Part shown: piece by piece, positions 8,043 through 15,801 of the stretch
Position numbering within the stretch: position 1 is the stretch's first letter
Layout of the letters: each line of letters opens with the position of its first letter
Source: UBA5287 sp041672395
GTDB taxonomy: Bacteria; Bacteroidota; Bacteroidia; Bacteroidales; Dysgonomonadaceae
Length of the DNA: 26,687 bases
Direction of reading: 5' to 3'
Assembly: GCA_041672395.1 (NCBI GenBank)
Contig: JBAYZS010000031.1
Coordinates: 1 to 26,687, forward strand
Made by a program: the position numbers and the translations under genes
Notes under the pieces: model-generated
Told to the model about the DNA's origin: nothing
Seen by the model: the letters and a program-made list of their open reading frames with translations, nothing else
Databases searched by the model: none

Positions 8043-8294
8043 TTATTTTGATTCAATATTTTCTGATGAATTCTTTTTGGAAGGGAAAAGGATTCCAACG
8101 ATAACCAATAAAAAGCCTACTAAGCAAACTACAGGAGCGACTTTTATTCGTTTTGCACTAAAAATATCAGGTTCAAAAACCTCCGTAGAAGAAGATGGTC
8201 CTGTCATAAGAATAAATCCAAGAATTATGATCAATATTGCAATTCCAATAATTATAAAATTTGTTTTACCTAATGCGAAGTTTCTTTGAGACAT
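8043..8294 (-). CDS. DUF3098 small membrane protein
   Basis: This 83-residue protein has two hydrophobic segments (about 12-31 and 52-70) separated by a short loop with the sequence pattern FxPDIFSAKRIKVAP. The N-terminal RNFALGKTNF is typical of DUF3098, a family I know only from Bacteroidetes. No function has been assigned. Its fixed place between ftsX and uppP suggests a link to cell division or envelope lipid recycling, but that is inference from position only. It starts 27 bases after the ftsX stop. Confidence 0.88.
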   Translation of the reverse strand: MSQRNFALGKTNFIIIGIAILIIILGFILMTGPSSSTEVFEPDIFSAKRIKVAPVVCLVGFLLVIVGILFPSKKNSSENIESK

Positions 8295-8321
8295 AAGCTA
8301 TATATTTATAAAATAATCAGG

Positions 8322-9200
8322 TTATACATAAAACATACTATCGCGTTCCATTTTCAGGAAATGATTTACAGAAATGATTGTAGCTATAGAAGTTATAAGA
8401 ATACCCATTAATATTACTGAACCAAAAATAATAATCAAATCTGCATTACTAATAATTGAACTTAGTTGAGCAAATTCTTTACTGAAATAATAAAGAAAAG
8501 CTAGAATAATGGCATCAGCTATAATTCCAGCTATAATTCCAATAAAAACAGTATTAACAACAAAAGGACGACGGATAAAACTTCCGGTAGCTCCAACAAG
8601 TTGCATTGTATTCATCAAAAATCTTTTTGAATAAATTGTCAATCGTATAGTATTACGAATAAGTGTAAATGAAATAAACAACAAGACTAATGCAAGAATC
8701 AATAAAACAGTAGTAATTTTAGTCAAATTATCATTTATTAAATCCATTGCTTCTTGCTGATACAATAAATCATCCACATTATTCTCTGCTTTTATTGCCT
8801 TAGTTACAATCTCAAGACTATCGCTATTAGTATATTCAGATTTAAGATATATTTCAATAACATCTTGTGCTGGATTGTAACCCAAAAGTTCTTCAGGATC
8901 TTCACCTAATTCTTTTATCAATTGTTCTTTAGACTCTTCTTTACTGATAAAACGAGATGAATTCACGAAAGGCATAGCATCCAAATTCTTTCGGATTTTT
9001 GTGATTTGAGAATCGGTAATGTCGTTTGACAACATTACACTAAAACTCATATTTTCCTTCACGAAAGTTGATAAGCCATTACCTAAAAAAAGTAATAAGA
9101 TAGTAATACCTAAAAGAAGTAAAACTAACGTTATACTAATAGTTGACGTAATTTTTGCATTTACAAAACTTGCTTTGCTTATCTTCTTTTTTTTTGTCAT
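8322..9200 (-). CDS. ftsX: Cell division protein FtsX
   Basis: FtsX is the membrane partner of the ATPase FtsE; the pair activates periplasmic peptidoglycan hydrolases at the division site. The 292 residues show the expected order: a short basic cytoplasmic N-terminus, a membrane helix (about 20-42), a periplasmic domain of about 110 residues, then three more helices (about 163-182, 212-235 and 253-275), with the conserved LVGATGSFIRRPFV in the cytoplasmic loop and Ser-Val-Asn-His near the end. ftsE is not in the window, as is common where the two are unlinked. It has its own promoter in the gap after cca and heads the string DUF3098-uppP-truB-queA-folK. Confidence 0.95.
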   Translation of the reverse strand: MTKKKKISKASFVNAKITSTISITLVLLLLGITILLLFLGNGLSTFVKENMSFSVMLSNDITDSQITKIRKNLDAMPFVNSSRFISKEESKEQLIKELGEDPEELLGYNPAQDVIEIYLKSEYTNSDSLEIVTKAIKAENNVDDLLYQQEAMDLINDNLTKITTVLLILALVLLFISFTLIRNTIRLTIYSKRFLMNTMQLVGATGSFIRRPFVVNTVFIGIIAGIIADAIILAFLYYFSKEFAQLSSIISNADLIIIFGSVILMGILITSIATIISVNHFLKMERDSMFYV

Positions 9201-9255
9201 AAATTTTTGATCGGTTGATCTGAAAAAGACAATGCTCTTAAATCTAAATTAAATG

Positions 9256-9263
9256 CAAAGATA
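9256..9263 (-). promoter_or_regulatory. Promoter -7 box of the ftsX-folK operon
   Basis: TATCTTTG on the minus strand is an exact TAnnTTTG match about 55 bases before the ftsX ATG, in the 90-base gap after cca. No good TTTG is found at the -33 place. It implies that the six-gene string can be transcribed independently of cca. Confidence 0.6.
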
Positions 9264-9290
9264 GCATAAATCTTGGGTTAAATACTGTTT

Positions 9291-10748
9291 TTAGACTAAT
9301 TTATTATTGCCCATATTCTTTGTTGGAATCAAACCAAAATTATTTTCAGCCTCTTTCAACATAAACATAAAAGCAGCATCATGTTCATTTGGAATTATTC
9401 CATCAAGAATTGCCTCTTTAATAGCATTTTTCAGCAGACCAACCTCACGACCTTGATCTAAACCGAAAGTCATCATAATTTCATTTCCATCAACCGGTGG
9501 TTGAAAATTTCGAATTCGGTCCTTTTCTTCTATTTCTTTAAGTTTGCGTCTAACTATTTTGAAATTTTGGGTAAACTTGCGTACTTTCTCAGGATTTTTA
9601 GAAGTAATATCGGCTTCGCATAGTTTCATTAAATCATCAATGTCATCCCCAGCATCAAACAAAAGTCTCCTAACTGCTGAATCAGTTACAACTTCTTCCA
9701 CCAATTGCATTGGTCGCATATGAAGTAAAACAATCTTCTGAGTGTATTTCATCTTTTCATTTAATGGAAGTTTCATTCGAGTAAAAATTTTGGGTATCAT
9801 TTTCTCACCCATATAGTTATGGTTATGAAAAGTCCATCCCATTTTAGCATCCCATCTTTTAGTATTAGGTTTTCCTATATCATGAAGTAATGCTGCCCAT
9901 CGAAGCCACAAATTATCTGTATTTAGTGAGATATTATCTAACACCTTAAGTGTATGGTAGAAATTATCCTTATGCCCCACTCCATCTTTCGTTTCAGCAC
10001 CTTTCAAAGCTAATAGTTCAGGAAATATAATTTCAAGAATACCTGTTTTATCCAACAGAATAAAACCAATAGATGGTTTAGGTGATAAAATGATCTTATT
10101 TATCTCATCAACAATTCTCTCTTTCGAAACAATTTTAATTCTATCTTTATTTCTTGTAATGGAATCAAAAGTCTCCGGATAGATATCAAATCCCAATTGA
10201 GAGGCAAATCTTATAGCACGCATCATTCGTAATGGATCGTCACTGAAAGTAATATCCGGATCCAAAGGAGTTCGAATTATAAGGTTTTCCATATCACTCA
10301 AACCATTGAAAGGATCAAGTAATTCCCCATATCTCTCTTTATTTAAGCACAGAGCAAGTGCATTTATTGTAAAGTCACGCCTATTCTGATCATCTTCCAA
10401 AGTACCAACTTCCACAACAGGATTACGTGAATCTTGAGAATATGATTCTTTTCTTGCGCTCACAAATTCCAGTTCGTAATCCTTGTATTTGACCTGTGCA
10501 GTACCAAAAGTTTTAAAAACAGAGAGATTTGCACCCTTACCTAATTTCTTTGCTATTGCCTTTGCTAAATCAATTCCTTTTCCTATCGTAACGATATCAA
10601 TATCCTTTGATGGTCTATACAAAAAGAAATCACGTACATAACCACCAATAACATAGCATTCAAGATGCAGTTCATCAGTGGTTTGTGAAACCAAATGTAG
10701 AATATCTTTATCTAAAAAGTCGAGTATTTCACTTTGTGAGACTTCCAT
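9291..10748 (-). CDS. cca: tRNA nucleotidyltransferase (CCA-adding) with HD domain
   Basis: The enzyme adds or repairs the 3' CCA end of tRNAs. In the 485 residues: a class II nucleotidyltransferase head with GGYVRD (35-40) and metal-binding Asp49/Asp51 in KDIDIV, the NQNRRDFTINALA template-binding stretch (about 121-132), DPLRMMRAIRFASQLGF (171-187), and a C-terminal HD domain with LLHDIGKP (287-294). The architecture matches the CCA nucleotidyltransferase type with an HD phosphohydrolase domain. A poly(A) polymerase role is possible in principle because the head domains are related, but the HD domain favours the CCA enzyme. It has its own promoter and lies upstream of ftsX on the same strand. 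Confidence 0.92.
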   Translation of the reverse strand: MEVSQSEILDFLDKDILHLVSQTTDELHLECYVIGGYVRDFFLYRPSKDIDIVTIGKGIDLAKAIAKKLGKGANLSVFKTFGTAQVKYKDYELEFVSARKESYSQDSRNPVVEVGTLEDDQNRRDFTINALALCLNKERYGELLDPFNGLSDMENLIIRTPLDPDITFSDDPLRMMRAIRFASQLGFDIYPETFDSITRNKDRIKIVSKERIVDEINKIILSPKPSIGFILLDKTGILEIIFPELLALKGAETKDGVGHKDNFYHTLKVLDNISLNTDNLWLRWAALLHDIGKPNTKRWDAKMGWTFHNHNYMGEKMIPKIFTRMKLPLNEKMKYTQKIVLLHMRPMQLVEEVVTDSAVRRLLFDAGDDIDDLMKLCEADITSKNPEKVRKFTQNFKIVRRKLKEIEEKDRIRNFQPPVDGNEIMMTFGLDQGREVGLLKNAIKEAILDGIIPNEHDAAFMFMLKEAENNFGLIPTKNMGNNKLV

Positions 10749-10770
10749 TTAATTTTATGTTTAACGAATG

Positions 10771-10778
10771 CAAAAATA
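10771..10778 (-). promoter_or_regulatory. cca promoter -7 box
   Basis: TATTTTTG on the minus strand matches TAnnTTTG exactly, 22 bases before the cca ATG, giving a very short leader. It shares the 111-base divergent gap with the promoter of the lipoprotein gene. Confidence 0.6.
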
Positions 10779-10801
10779 CAATATTTACTGCTGAAAACCC
10801 C

Positions 10802-10830
10802 TTTGACAGTTGAATAATTTTGTATATTTG
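10802..10830 (+). promoter_or_regulatory. Promoter of the lipoprotein gene
   Basis: Plus-strand TTTG (10802-10805) and TATATTTG (10823-10830) stand 17 bases apart, slightly closer than the usual 19-20. The -7 box is exact and ends 29 bases before the ATG at 10860. Confidence 0.65.
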
Positions 10831-10859
10831 CCTTTTTGATTATCAGAAAGATTTTATAA

Positions 10860-11684
10860 ATGATTAAATTAACTCATATTTTTCCGTTCTATTTATTCAT
10901 AATTTTCATGCTGTTAGATTCTTGTACTAATCAAAACAAAGACGCTGAAAACTATTTAAATGCAGCAAAAACAGCTTATGAAAACGGCTATTATGATGAA
11001 GCAAAGCTTAAAATTGACAGCATTAAGGTTTTGTTTCCCAAGGCATTTGATGAAATAAAACAGAGTATTGAATTATTGCATGATGTACGTTATGCCGAAA
11101 ACGTAAAGAACATTGCTTATTGTGATTCCGCATTAACATCAGGAGAACAAAAATTAAAAGATTTAAAATCACAATTTCACTTTTATAAGGATCAATACAT
11201 GGATTATGGAATGTATATTCCAAATATCTATCCTTTCGACAAAGCACTTGGTTCAAATTCATTGAGGAGCGCAGTTGAAGAAACTGGTGACATGTTTATT
11301 GAAAGCGTGTTTTCAAATAGATCAATTAATCATAACCAACTAAAGATTACCCGCAATGATACTACATTTGTAGAAACAAAAAAAGTGACATCTGACGGAT
11401 TAAACTACCAAGTCGGTAATCATGAGATTGTACGTTTCACTGCTAAAGACGAAAATGGATTAGCTCAATTTATTTATTCTTTCCAAAATGAACCACTTAC
11501 ACTCACTTTTATAGGTTTCAAATCTGTAAACACTCAAATGTCTACATCTAGTAAAAAAGGAATAGGGAAATCTTATGAATTGTTTAATCTAATGAAGCTA
11601 ATGAATGAACTTACTATCGAAAAACAAAAATCAATTGCTTTAATAGATTATCTTGAAACAAAAATAGATAAAGTGAATAATTAG
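10860..11684 (+). CDS. Predicted lipoprotein of unknown function
   Basis: I do not recognise a named family. The 274-residue product starts with a basic/hydrophobic signal sequence ending in a lipobox-like LDSC with Cys22, so it is probably a lipoprotein. After it, residues about 28-60 (ENYLNAAKTAYENGYYDEAKLKID, broken here) look like a single tetratricopeptide-type helical hairpin, and about 75-110 are helical with possible coiled coil. The middle is beta-like and the C-terminus (about 240-270) is helical again. It sits divergently from cca with its own promoter and converges on the patatin gene. TPR-like N-terminal helices suggest binding to another envelope component, but that is inference. 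Confidence 0.75.
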   Translation: MIKLTHIFPFYLFIIFMLLDSCTNQNKDAENYLNAAKTAYENGYYDEAKLKIDSIKVLFPKAFDEIKQSIELLHDVRYAENVKNIAYCDSALTSGEQKLKDLKSQFHFYKDQYMDYGMYIPNIYPFDKALGSNSLRSAVEETGDMFIESVFSNRSINHNQLKITRNDTTFVETKKVTSDGLNYQVGNHEIVRFTAKDENGLAQFIYSFQNEPLTLTFIGFKSVNTQMSTSSKKGIGKSYELFNLMKLMNELTIEKQKSIALIDYLETKIDKVNN

Positions 11685-11712
11685 TCAATAAACATTTAAT
11701 TTAATTTTCCTC

Positions 11713-11743
11713 AGACTTATCTCGTGTTGACTAGTCTTTTTTT
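11713..11743 (+). terminator. Weak possible terminator between convergent genes
   Basis: AGACT (11713-11717) and AGTCT (11733-11737) can pair around a 15-base loop and are followed on the plus strand by a T-run (11737-11743). The stem is only 5 bp and it overlaps the end of the patatin gene, so this is tentative. Confidence 0.3.
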
Positions 11744-12594
11744 ACAAATACTTTATTTTTAAAATTTCTAAAGTCTATACTCAGTTTATCGTACTTTCTA
11801 CATCTTTGAACAATGCGCATAGATTTTTCATTGTCTAAGGCTTTCACTGCTGTATTATGTCCTAAAAGTGCTATTTCATTCATATTATGCAAATCAAACA
11901 TTGATATCCTTTCCAATCCTTCAATCTCTATTAGAATATCGCAAAGTTCCTTATCTCTGAGTGTGTTCGATTTTGAAGAAATGTCAAAATAGCGAGCAAT
12001 CGTTTTACGAATAGTATACTTGTTTTCAGGAGGACTAAAAACTGCAACATTTACACCAATCACATACTTACACATGTCACGGATAATAGATACCGGAAAA
12101 TTCTTAAGTACACCTCCATCAATATAAGGCACCCCATCAATTTCCATTGGTTGATAAATGACAGGAATTGTGCAGGATGCCACAACTGCATCAATTAAAT
12201 GGTTACCTTCCGAAAAAGTAGCTATTTCTGCTGTATTCCAATTAGTGGCAACAACATAAAAAGGAATTTTCAATTGTTCAAATTTAGTGGAACGCAAATT
12301 GTTCTTAAGGAATTTAGCAATACCCGTAGCTTTGAAAAATCCAGATGTTGGAATTGTTACTTCCACAAATTCTTTAAATTGTTTGCCTTTGAAAAGATCC
12401 ATAATTTCTTCCAGTTCAAAACCGTCAGCATAAAAAACACCTGCTAAAGAACCGGCACTTGTGCCAGAAATAATTTTAGGTTTTAGACCATGTTCTTCCA
12501 ATACTCTTAGAGCTCCCAAATGTGCAAAGCCTTTTGCACCACCTCCGCTTAACGCATAACCTAATTTATAAAATTGAGTATTTTTATCATCCAT
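11731..12594 (-). CDS. Patatin-like phospholipase (RssA-like)
   Basis: This is a serine lipid acyl hydrolase of the patatin fold with a Ser-Asp dyad. From the chosen Met (287 residues): oxyanion-hole GGGAKG (17-22), nucleophile elbow GTSAG with Ser46 (44-48), and DGG with Asp160 (160-162). There is no signal peptide or barrel domain, so it is a cytosolic, RssA-type member; the lipid substrate is unknown. The frame extends 14 codons further to 12636, but the predicted -7 box at 12624-12631 lies inside that extension, so the ATG at 12592-12594 is the better start. It is divergent from yeiH and converges on the lipoprotein gene. Confidence 0.92.
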   Translation of the reverse strand: MDDKNTQFYKLGYALSGGGAKGFAHLGALRVLEEHGLKPKIISGTSAGSLAGVFYADGFELEEIMDLFKGKQFKEFVEVTIPTSGFFKATGIAKFLKNNLRSTKFEQLKIPFYVVATNWNTAEIATFSEGNHLIDAVVASCTIPVIYQPMEIDGVPYIDGGVLKNFPVSIIRDMCKYVIGVNVAVFSPPENKYTIRKTIARYFDISSKSNTLRDKELCDILIEIEGLERISMFDLHNMNEIALLGHNTAVKALDNEKSMRIVQRCRKYDKLSIDFRNFKNKVFVKKD

Positions 12595-12623
12595 AAGATA
12601 AATATTAAAACTAGTCGATAACA

Positions 12624-12631
12624 CAAAGATA
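12624..12631 (-). promoter_or_regulatory. Patatin gene promoter -7 box
   Basis: TATCTTTG on the minus strand is an exact TAnnTTTG match 29 bases before the chosen ATG. The upstream -33 place reads TTTT, so the -33 box is weak. Confidence 0.6.
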
Positions 12632-12660
12632 CACATAATTATGAATTAGAAAAAAGTTGC

Positions 12661-12668
12661 TATATTTG
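12661..12668 (+). promoter_or_regulatory. yeiH promoter -7 box
   Basis: Plus-strand TATATTTG is an exact TAnnTTTG match, 46 bases before the yeiH ATG. No clear -33 box. It stands only 29 bases from the opposing patatin -7 box, so the two promoters overlap back to back. Confidence 0.55.
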
Positions 12669-12714
12669 CACATAAAAATCAAAACAAACTACAAATAATA
12701 TTAATTCTTCAAGC

Positions 12715-13899
12715 ATGATTAAATCATTAAAAACAGAAGATTGGACTTCAACCTTGATCGGCCTTATCATTCTTGCCACTGTTATCATTGTACCAACATT
12801 TATGTCAAATAACATAATATTATTTTTTGTTATCTGCATTCTCACGTGGATAGGATACCTTTTCATGGGAAACAAAAACAGTTTAGGATTCTTACTATCC
12901 TTTGTTGTTGTTTTCGCGCTTGCACTTGGGGCTAAATACTTAAGTGCTATACCTTCAATCAAACAAACTGGCCTCGAATCTGTATTCTTCGCCGTAATTA
13001 TCGGACTGTTTATACGTAACACCATAGGGCTTCCCAAATGGATGAAACCAGCAGTACGTAGTGAATATTACATTAAAGCCGGTTTAGTGATACTTGGAAG
13101 TTCCATTCTTTTCAAAGAGATTATGAAAGCAGGCTCATTAGGATTAATGCAAGCAATAATTGTCGTTTTCTGTGTGTGGTATTTTTGTTTCTGGATATCC
13201 ACTAAGATTTTCAAAGTCGATAAAGAAATGTCCACGCTCCTTTCCAGTGCAGTCTCAATTTGTGGTGTTTCAGCAGCAATAGCTACAAGCGGTGCTATCA
13301 AAGGAGATCCTAAAAAGCTATCATTTGTTGTATCACTTGTTCTTATTGTAGCAATTCCCATGATGTATATACTTCCATGGTTTGCAAAAGCAATGGGATT
13401 AACAGAAGAAGTAGCCGGTGCCTGGTTAGGAGGGACCATTGATACTACTGCAGCTGTTGTAGCATCGGGAAAATTTATTGGTGAAACAGCAGAACAATAT
13501 AGTGTTATCATTAAATCCGCTCAGAATGTACTTTTGGGAGTAGCAGCATTTGTTATTTCAATATTTTGGTCAATGAAAGGTACAAATAACGATATTCGTC
13601 CATCAGGTTCAGTTCTTTGGGAAAGATTTCCAAAATTTGTAATAGGTTTTATCCTTGCATCCCTCGTTTTCAGTTTCTTAATTGAAGCTGAATCAGCAAA
13701 AGAACTATCAAAAATAGCTAATAAAGGAGCACGCGAACTTCTTTTCTCGTTAGCATTTATTTGTATTGGTCTTGAAACAGATTTCCGATATATTTTTAAG
13801 AAGTCCAATGCCAAATATATATGGTCATTTCTATCGGCTCAAGGTTTCAATATTCTACTCACTTTATTAATAGCATGGTTACTCTTTAAAGGGATTTAA
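12715..13899 (+). CDS. yeiH: YeiH-family putative sulfate exporter
   Basis: The 394-residue protein belongs to the YeiH/UPF0324 family (Cons_hypoth698), predicted anion exporters of the inner membrane; a sulfate-export role is the usual annotation but direct evidence is thin. It has about ten to eleven hydrophobic helices and the family's conserved stretches: FFAVIIGLFIRNTIGLP (about 91-107), the YIKAGLVILGSSILFKE segment, the SAVSICGVSAAIATSGAI motif (about 178-195), and GGTIDTTAAVVASG (about 239-252). The N-terminus carries two extra helices before the family core. It has its own promoter and ends at the hairpin terminator shared with the metal cluster. Confidence 0.92.
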   Translation: MIKSLKTEDWTSTLIGLIILATVIIVPTFMSNNIILFFVICILTWIGYLFMGNKNSLGFLLSFVVVFALALGAKYLSAIPSIKQTGLESVFFAVIIGLFIRNTIGLPKWMKPAVRSEYYIKAGLVILGSSILFKEIMKAGSLGLMQAIIVVFCVWYFCFWISTKIFKVDKEMSTLLSSAVSICGVSAAIATSGAIKGDPKKLSFVVSLVLIVAIPMMYILPWFAKAMGLTEEVAGAWLGGTIDTTAAVVASGKFIGETAEQYSVIIKSAQNVLLGVAAFVISIFWSMKGTNNDIRPSGSVLWERFPKFVIGFILASLVFSFLIEAESAKELSKIANKGARELLFSLAFICIGLETDFRYIFKKSNAKYIWSFLSAQGFNILLTLLIAWLLFKGI

Positions 13900-13911
13900 T
13901 ATTGACTAAAA

Positions 13912-13946
13912 TTCGTAGCGGGTGAAATTGTTCCACCCGCTACGAA
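13912..13946. terminator. Bidirectional terminator between yeiH and the metal cluster
   Basis: A perfect 13-bp inverted repeat with a GC-rich core (arms 13912-13924 and 13934-13946, 9-base loop) lies between the two convergent genes. On the minus strand it is followed by a short T-run, so it best serves as the terminator of the efflux operon; it can also stop yeiH transcripts. Confidence 0.85.
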
Positions 13947-13966
13947 ACAATCAAAATATATACTTT

Positions 13967-14395
13967 TTAATCTCTGTATTTACAGCAACTGGGTAAAGCA
14001 TCATAAGCAGCTTGAGGTGCTTCGTACTTATCAGTATCATATCCCCCATCAGCAATTGCTTTACTTATCGCATCTATATTCGTCAGATTTGGATCGAAAT
14101 TTACATGCAGAACTTTCTTTTCTATATTCCAGTCAGCAACAGTCACACCTTTTACATTTTTAGTCGCTGTTTCAATACGCTGTTTACACATTTCACAAAG
14201 TCCATCTACATTTAACATGGCATGCTCACCCTCTGCCGCATTCATTGCCGAGTCAGTCATTGAAGAGTGATCCATTTCCATATTCTGAATTTCAGTTTGC
14301 TGTTTATCAGCTTGTTGTTTATTGGAAGAGCCTGCATTACAAGCTGTAAAAATAAATCCTCCAATAACCATCATCAATAAAATAATCTTTTTCAT
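13967..14395 (-). CDS. Lipoprotein with heavy-metal-associated (HMA) domain
   Basis: A 142-residue exported protein with a signal peptide ending in the lipobox FTAC (Cys19), so it should be anchored in a membrane and face the periplasm or outside. A Gln/Met/His-rich linker (about 25-60) leads to an HMA ferredoxin-like domain with the metal-binding pair Cys67-xx-Cys70 in GLCEMCKQRIE and a GGYD motif (117-120). An unusual Cys137-Cys138 pair stands near the C-terminus. The domain binds Cu(I) or similar soft metals in known proteins, and the location fits a periplasmic metal chaperone handing ions to the adaptor encoded just upstream. It lies 38 bases after cusB and is the last gene before the terminator. 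Confidence 0.88.
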   Translation of the reverse strand: MKKIILLMMVIGGFIFTACNAGSSNKQQADKQQTEIQNMEMDHSSMTDSAMNAAEGEHAMLNVDGLCEMCKQRIETATKNVKGVTVADWNIEKKVLHVNFDPNLTNIDAISKAIADGGYDTDKYEAPQAAYDALPSCCKYRD

Positions 14396-14433
14396 TATCG
14401 TTGTTTAAAAATTAATAATTGTTCATTTAAATC

Positions 14434-15795
14434 TTACATTTTGTGACCTTCGTGGCTAGTTGAACCGTCAGACATATCATGACCTTCATGGCCTGTCATG
14501 GGCTTTGATATTTCCGAATTCATCATGCTCCGTTTTCCCTCCAATTGAGCACTCGCATCAATTGTAAATACTCCGTTTGTAACAATTTCCTCTCCTTCAT
14601 AAAGACCCGACATTATTACATACGAATCTCCCAAAGATGGCCCAAGTACAACTTCTCTAAGTAAAAATGCTGGAGTTTGGGAATCTGCTTGTTTAACATA
14701 AACTATGGACCTTTCACCTGTCCATAATATCGCCGATTTTGGAATGATAATATCATTTCCTGCTTGACGAATTGCAACATTCACTGTTGCCACAGCATAC
14801 ATACCCGGTTTAAAATGCATTCCACTATTTGATATTACAACCCGAATTTTTGATGTACGTGTTATCGGATCCAACATGGGATCAATAAATGATACTTTCC
14901 CGGTAAAAGTTTTTCCAGGTAAGGCACGGACACTAAACTCTAAATTATCTCCTACTTTCAAAAAAGGAAGGTCTACTTCATATGCATCAAAAACAGCCCA
15001 TACCTGCGAAAGATTTGCCACTTCATAAAGCGGACTACCCTGATTCACATAATCACCTTCATTCACTAACTTTGTTACAACCACCCCACCCGTATTGGCC
15101 TTAATTTCCATTAACGGGGCAACCATTCCCGATTTTTCAATAGCCTCAATCTGTGAATCAGTAAACTTCCATAAACGAAGTTTTTCACGTGCAGCTTGAG
15201 CAAGAGCCGGTTGAATGTGTTGCATTTTTATTGCTTCCAACAACTCTTTTTGCGCATTTAGTAATTCTGGTGAATAAACAGTAGCAATAGTTTGACCCTG
15301 TCGTACCGATTCACCTGTAAAGTTTACATTCAAACTTTCAATACGACCGCTCACATGTGATGTCTGAGTTTTGGAAAGTCGCTCATCTACTTCTATTGTT
15401 CCATACAACTCGAGCATTTTCTCTGGATCTGACTTGCCAATTTTTGTGGTTTGAATGTTTGCCAATGCTATAGCCTCTTCCGACATCATAATAGCATTTG
15501 GATCAGCAGCTGCACTAGAACCTGCGTTGGTTTTAAGCGGAATCAAATCCATTCCGCATATAGGGCACTGACCCGGTTTATCCATCTTAATTTGCGGATG
15601 CATTGAGCAAGTCCACAACTGACCTTCTTCATGTTCGTGATCATGCGCATTAGTACCTACAACTACTTTTGCAGGTTCACTCGTTCGAGAGCATGTTTTT
15701 ACAAAGAAAACACCGATAATAATCCCTACAATTAATAAAATGCTGTACATTACATTCCGATTTGCCAATATCTTTTTGAAATTAAATTTGCTCAT
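14434..15795 (-). CDS. cusB: CusB-like periplasmic adaptor of heavy-metal RND efflux, with metal-binding domain
   Basis: Membrane fusion protein linking the RND pump to the outer membrane factor. In the 453 residues: an N-terminal membrane anchor (about 15-32), a His-rich linker (50-56), a heavy-metal-binding domain with Cys63, His66, Cys77 and Cys80 in the pattern TCSMHP-PGQCPICGMDL, then the adaptor core with lipoyl and alpha-hairpin parts (about 115-260) and the beta-barrel VWAVFDAYEVDLPFLKVGD region. The last 20 residues are rich in His, Met, Glu and Gly (GHEGHDM, HEGHKM). Known CusB proteins pass Cu(I)/Ag(I) to CusA through Met residues; the extra Cys and His segments should strengthen metal capture. 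It starts 6 bases after the tolC-type gene. Confidence 0.93.
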   Translation of the reverse strand: MSKFNFKKILANRNVMYSILLIVGIIIGVFFVKTCSRTSEPAKVVVGTNAHDHEHEEGQLWTCSMHPQIKMDKPGQCPICGMDLIPLKTNAGSSAAADPNAIMMSEEAIALANIQTTKIGKSDPEKMLELYGTIEVDERLSKTQTSHVSGRIESLNVNFTGESVRQGQTIATVYSPELLNAQKELLEAIKMQHIQPALAQAAREKLRLWKFTDSQIEAIEKSGMVAPLMEIKANTGGVVVTKLVNEGDYVNQGSPLYEVANLSQVWAVFDAYEVDLPFLKVGDNLEFSVRALPGKTFTGKVSFIDPMLDPITRTSKIRVVISNSGMHFKPGMYAVATVNVAIRQAGNDIIIPKSAILWTGERSIVYVKQADSQTPAFLLREVVLGPSLGDSYVIMSGLYEGEEIVTNGVFTIDASAQLEGKRSMMNSEISKPMTGHEGHDMSDGSTSHEGHKM

Positions 15796-15801
15796 TTTCC
15801 T

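Noticed and set aside
12660..13814. Long open frames on the minus strand opposite yeiH (12660-13037, 13068-13511, 13521-13814)
   Set aside because: They are antisense to a clear YeiH-family gene, have no domain, and have compositions expected of reverse-strand readings.
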